Shown here piece by piece: positions 61,301 to 64,000 of a stretch of DNA of 64,000 nt. The stretch is from Proteromonas lacertae. Its lineage: Eukaryota; Sar; Bigyra; Opalinata; Proteromonadidae. Numbering within the stretch: position 1 is the first letter of the stretch; the number at the start of each line of letters is the position of its first letter. A model generated the notes under the pieces. That model saw only the letters and a list, made by a program, of their open reading frames with translations. It searched no databases and was not told the DNA's origin. The position numbers and the translations under genes are program-made. The DNA is taken from contig NGBS01000026.1 in the NCBI GenBank assembly GCA_002245135.1, forward strand, positions 32,954 to 96,953, given 5' to 3'.

Positions 61301-64000
61301 AATTCATTTGATAATTCATAATATGATTTGGATTTACATCCATCAACATCTTTTGAATAATGATGATAGCAGTTGATTTCTTCTTCTATTGATAATTCTT
61401 TATTTTCATATTTTCCACATAAACTTGATAAAAATCCATTCAATATCAACGAATTTGAACCATCATTATTCAATAGTAAACTATACATTCTCAAACCAGA
61501 TATTCTCAATTTAGTTCTTATATCTCTTCTTTCTAATAATCTAATCATCATTTCATTACTTATTGAATTACCATTACAAATATAAGATAAAGCAACTTTC
61601 ATTTTTGATTCTACATCATTCTTTCTATCATCAGAATTATGTAATTCACATTGCTGTATTAAAATACATCTTTCTTCTAATCTTTTCAAATAATCATGTC
61701 AATGTATTTGGTAATGAAAAATCAATATTTCTTCTTTCATTTTCATTTTCATTTTGATTCTCTCTTTCATTTGTTTCTTCTTCTTCTATTCTGTTATAAA
61801 ACTGTTTCATTTCTCTCAATGTTGTATTACTCTACATAACGATATTATTACAGGTTTTATATTTTCATAATCAAATTCACTTTCCTCATTTTCATTGAAT
61901 ATTATAAACATCTTAAATATATCTAATGACTTTTCATAAATATATGATAAACTACATAAACATTGGATTATTGGATTAAACATTTCTTCATTATTCATGA
62001 TCAACTGTGGTGCATTTATTCCATTCAATCTTGTTATGATTTTAACAATGAATTTCATTGATTTATCTATTGATTTGGATAATGAAACATAAAGTTGATT
62101 TGTTAAAGAATCAGTTTTTGGCTTACTTATTGTTTGAATGAAATTATCATCACATATTCTCATATCAATTGATAATTTTGATATATATTGTTATTATCAA
62201 ATGAATCTAATAGAAACTGTAATATTGGAGGATTGGAAATTGATGGTAATGATTCAAAGAAGAAAGACTGATCTGTGACTGTTAATCCTTTCATTTCTAT
62301 TTTCTCTAATGGTTTTTTATGAATCAATTCATTGAATTCATCATAATCATATTTTGATATGTAATTTTTATGAATAAAAATATCATATTTGAGTTTCTAA
62401 TAAAGGTTATTGTAGATTCTGATGGATGATTATTCAATTCTGGAACTATTCACTTATAGTAATAAACAATATACAACATATTCCATTGTTCCCTATTTCA
62501 TGAGGAATTAATCCAATCACATCATAATCATATTAAATGGAGTTTGTATTTCATATTCTTTCATTAATCCATTACAAAATAATGGTGAATTAACCACACT
62601 AATAGATCTTGTCTTCATATAAAACTGTAAGTGATTTTGTTAATTGAGAAGCACAATAACCACAAACATATGAAATATAATCATATAAACATTCATTTTG
62701 GATATTTCGATTATTATTCATTATTTCATAAATATCATTTCTTAAACCAATCAAATCGGATGAAATAGCTGAATAAATGAAAATATTAATTCATCTGATT
62801 GAACTTTTGTATAATAAACAGAATTAAGAATAAATTCATTGGTAATGTTTGTATATAAATGAATATTCTTCATCAAAACACTTGGATGATTTTGCATTAT
62901 AAAAGTAATGTCTTACTCCTATAAGTAATGAATCAATCATTCTATTATCAAAATAAATAATATAATATATACTCAATTACAAAATGAAGTTTTTCATAAA
63001 TGATTTGTATTGAGAATCATTACTTTTATCAATTGATTAATATCTTTCATAAACTGAAATACAGTTGATTCTAAAATGAATTGTAGAATTGTTTCACCTA
63101 AATAACTTCATGATGAGATTTTGTTGAAGAAGAAAGTAATTTTAAAGTTCAAATAGGACATTTTGATTTTTGGATTGAAAACATCACTTTCAAGCTTAGA
63201 CATTTCTTTAGGATTAGTTAATAATGGTTCAAACATTTCAGTAATTTGATGTGATAAATAATTATCATATTTACTTGCATTTATTAATATTTCAAGTTTT
63301 GAACCAGGAGGTGAATCTTTGAGTATGTTTATACAATAATTCTTCATAATTTCTGATAATTTTATTTTCTTCAACAAATTTCTTATCTTCTCATTGTTTT
63401 CTTTCTCATTAATCCAATCATTGTATTTCTCAATTGTTGAATTGATTGTTATTAACAAATTTCCATATTCTTCTGAATAATTACAACCACTGTTTGATAA
63501 ATCATATGAATAGAGATAATTCATTTCTTTATTCAATAAATCAAACAATAATACAATCATCTCTATATTATCAATTGTTGTTTTTGGATTTGACATTAGT
63601 AGTTGAATATAGTTTAACAATACTGACAGATAATGAGGATGAAGATCTAAAACATGCCAATTACCCAATTCAAGTTTGTTAATTATTCTGAGATATTCTA
63701 ATGGATAATTAGAATAGTATATTTTTTCTTCTTCTTCATACAAAACCATCTTTGCATCATTAATTGAAAGTTTCATTTCTATAAATACATCAATAAGCTT
63801 ATATTTATTCTCTTCATTCATTTTGATTTTGTATAAATTCATTAGAAATAGAAGTAAATAATCTATAGCTCCAGTTTTCAATATCAAATCTAAGATTGTA
63901 GTAACAGTTTCATTATAGCAATCTATCTCATTTGTATTTAAAATATGTTAAACAGTTTATCAAATATGTTTCTAATTGAAATATCATATCTACTTGTGGA
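55369..64000 (-). CDS. Large HECT-type E3 ubiquitin ligase (5' partial)
   Basis: On the minus strand the last ~5.6 kb is one intron-free coding stretch. Further 5', introns of 32, 33, 29 and 31 nt are seen at 61027-61058, 61213-61245, 62446-62474 and 62942-62972. Visible order (N to C): alpha-helical solenoid-like region; a RanBP2-type zinc finger; two UBA-like helical segments; WGYRFFAIGL within a beta-rich block; and a C-terminal HECT domain (FANESAEDAGGPFREC ... FVWGRSRLPL ... LPLSHTCSFNIELPDYSNYEKL). The catalytic Cys codon is 55471-55473. HECT enzymes form a thioester with ubiquitin before transfer to substrate. One frame slip at about 55976 splits the HECT domain. Many slips of both signs and an in-frame TGA (63108-63110) affect 61.6-64 kb. 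The subfamily is not assigned; the layout is vaguely HERC/HECTD-like. Confidence 0.88.
58795..59085 (-). other. Two UBA-like segments in the HECT ligase
   Basis: One segment reads IDSMIKTGASKNEAISCLEMC...WNEAFAKDIY and the next RISATVGCTIELAKKAIELY...DDASHWIMEN. Both have the three-helix UBA pattern with a G(A/C)(S/T) turn and a terminal W(I) or YS. They are predicted ubiquitin-binding segments. Confidence 0.6.
59890..59972 (-). other. RanBP2-type zinc finger in the HECT ligase
   Basis: The translated segment SSIWKCLLCDCENDT followed by SICKECQLPY gives W-x-C-x2-C ... C-x2-C, the RanBP2/NZF pattern. NZF fingers often bind ubiquitin, which would fit an E3 scaffold. Confidence 0.8.
61600..64000 (-). 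other. Frame-disrupted 5' part of the HECT gene
   Basis: Reading the helical protein continuously requires slips at about 61688 (+1), 61813 (-1), 62170 (-1), 62393 (-1), 62530 (-1), 62610 (+1), 62776 (-1), 62893 (+1), 63000 (+1) and 63920 (-1, coding sense). Each restores a natural helix; for example, adding one T near 61813 gives IISLCRVIQHLREM. The signs are mixed here, unlike in the giant gene. Four genuine short introns are interspersed. Confidence 0.65.

Noticed and set aside
61804-61860. A 20-nt intron in the HECT gene near 61826-61845
   Set aside because: GT...AG boundaries exist and the frame would join. But all secure introns are at least 27 nt, and a single missing T gives a much more natural helix (CRVIQHLREMKQF).
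63108-63110. Reassigned TGA (non-standard genetic code) or selenocysteine
   Set aside because: TGA clearly terminates the CWF19-like and phosphatase genes, and the protein context is not a known selenoprotein. It is a single occurrence in an error-prone patch.
1-64000. CRISPR arrays, transposons, tRNA or rRNA genes
   Set aside because: None was recognised. The repeats present are protein-domain repeats, and the intergenic spaces lack tRNA-like cloverleaf sequence or transposase coding.

Overview
This is an AT-rich window from the nuclear genome of a eukaryote that uses the standard genetic code (TAA and TGA both end real genes; coding DNA is strongly A-rich). Four things point to a unicellular eukaryote: gene density, spliceosomal introns of only 27-52 nt (usually GTAT...TAG), eukaryote-only families (transportin, Dullard-type phosphatase, OSCA/TMEM63 channel, HECT ligase), and a mitochondrial Fe-S scaffold gene. 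I cannot name the species. From memory the giant repeat protein resembles large predicted proteins of stramenopiles and other algae or protists, but I could not test this.

Layout: (1) 1-1055 +, 3' part of a CWF19-like splicing factor with two CCHC knuckles. (2) 1149-1706 -, ISCU-type Fe-S scaffold, divergent from (3) 1789-4584 +, transportin, whose 3' end carries three striking hairpins. (4) 5580-6824 +, Dullard/CTDNEP1-like phosphatase with two membrane segments. (5) 7102-12168 +, an OSCA/TMEM63-like channel whose first extracellular loop looks like a SUEL/rhamnose-binding lectin domain. (6) 12549-54834 +, an intronless giant gene encoding a secreted or surface protein of about 14,090 residues. 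It is built from FN3 domains, about fifty copies of a WxITF beta module, eight filamin-like segments and three PA14 domains. (7) 55369-64000 -, a HECT E3 ligase with a RanBP2-type zinc finger and UBA-like segments; its 5' end lies outside the window.

The main structural surprise is in the giant protein. Many FN3 domains are split: strands A-C come first, then one or more WxITF modules, then strands E-G. The WxITF module therefore behaves as a guest domain nested in FN3 hosts.

The main sequence-level oddity is that the giant frame is broken 24 times by single-base slips, 23 of which have the same (+1) sign. Most are compatible with one extra A in an A-run, and they cluster in patches between perfectly open stretches of up to 8.8 kb. 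The same kind of slips, of mixed sign, occur in the 5' part of the HECT gene. Uncorrected long-read patches are the simplest explanation; real polymorphism, decay or recoding are alternatives.

Functionally the flanking genes are housekeeping (splicing, Fe-S assembly, nuclear import, nuclear-envelope lipid signalling, ubiquitination). The lectin-channel and the giant protein are both predicted to face the outside of the cell. A physical or functional link between them is only a guess from adjacency.
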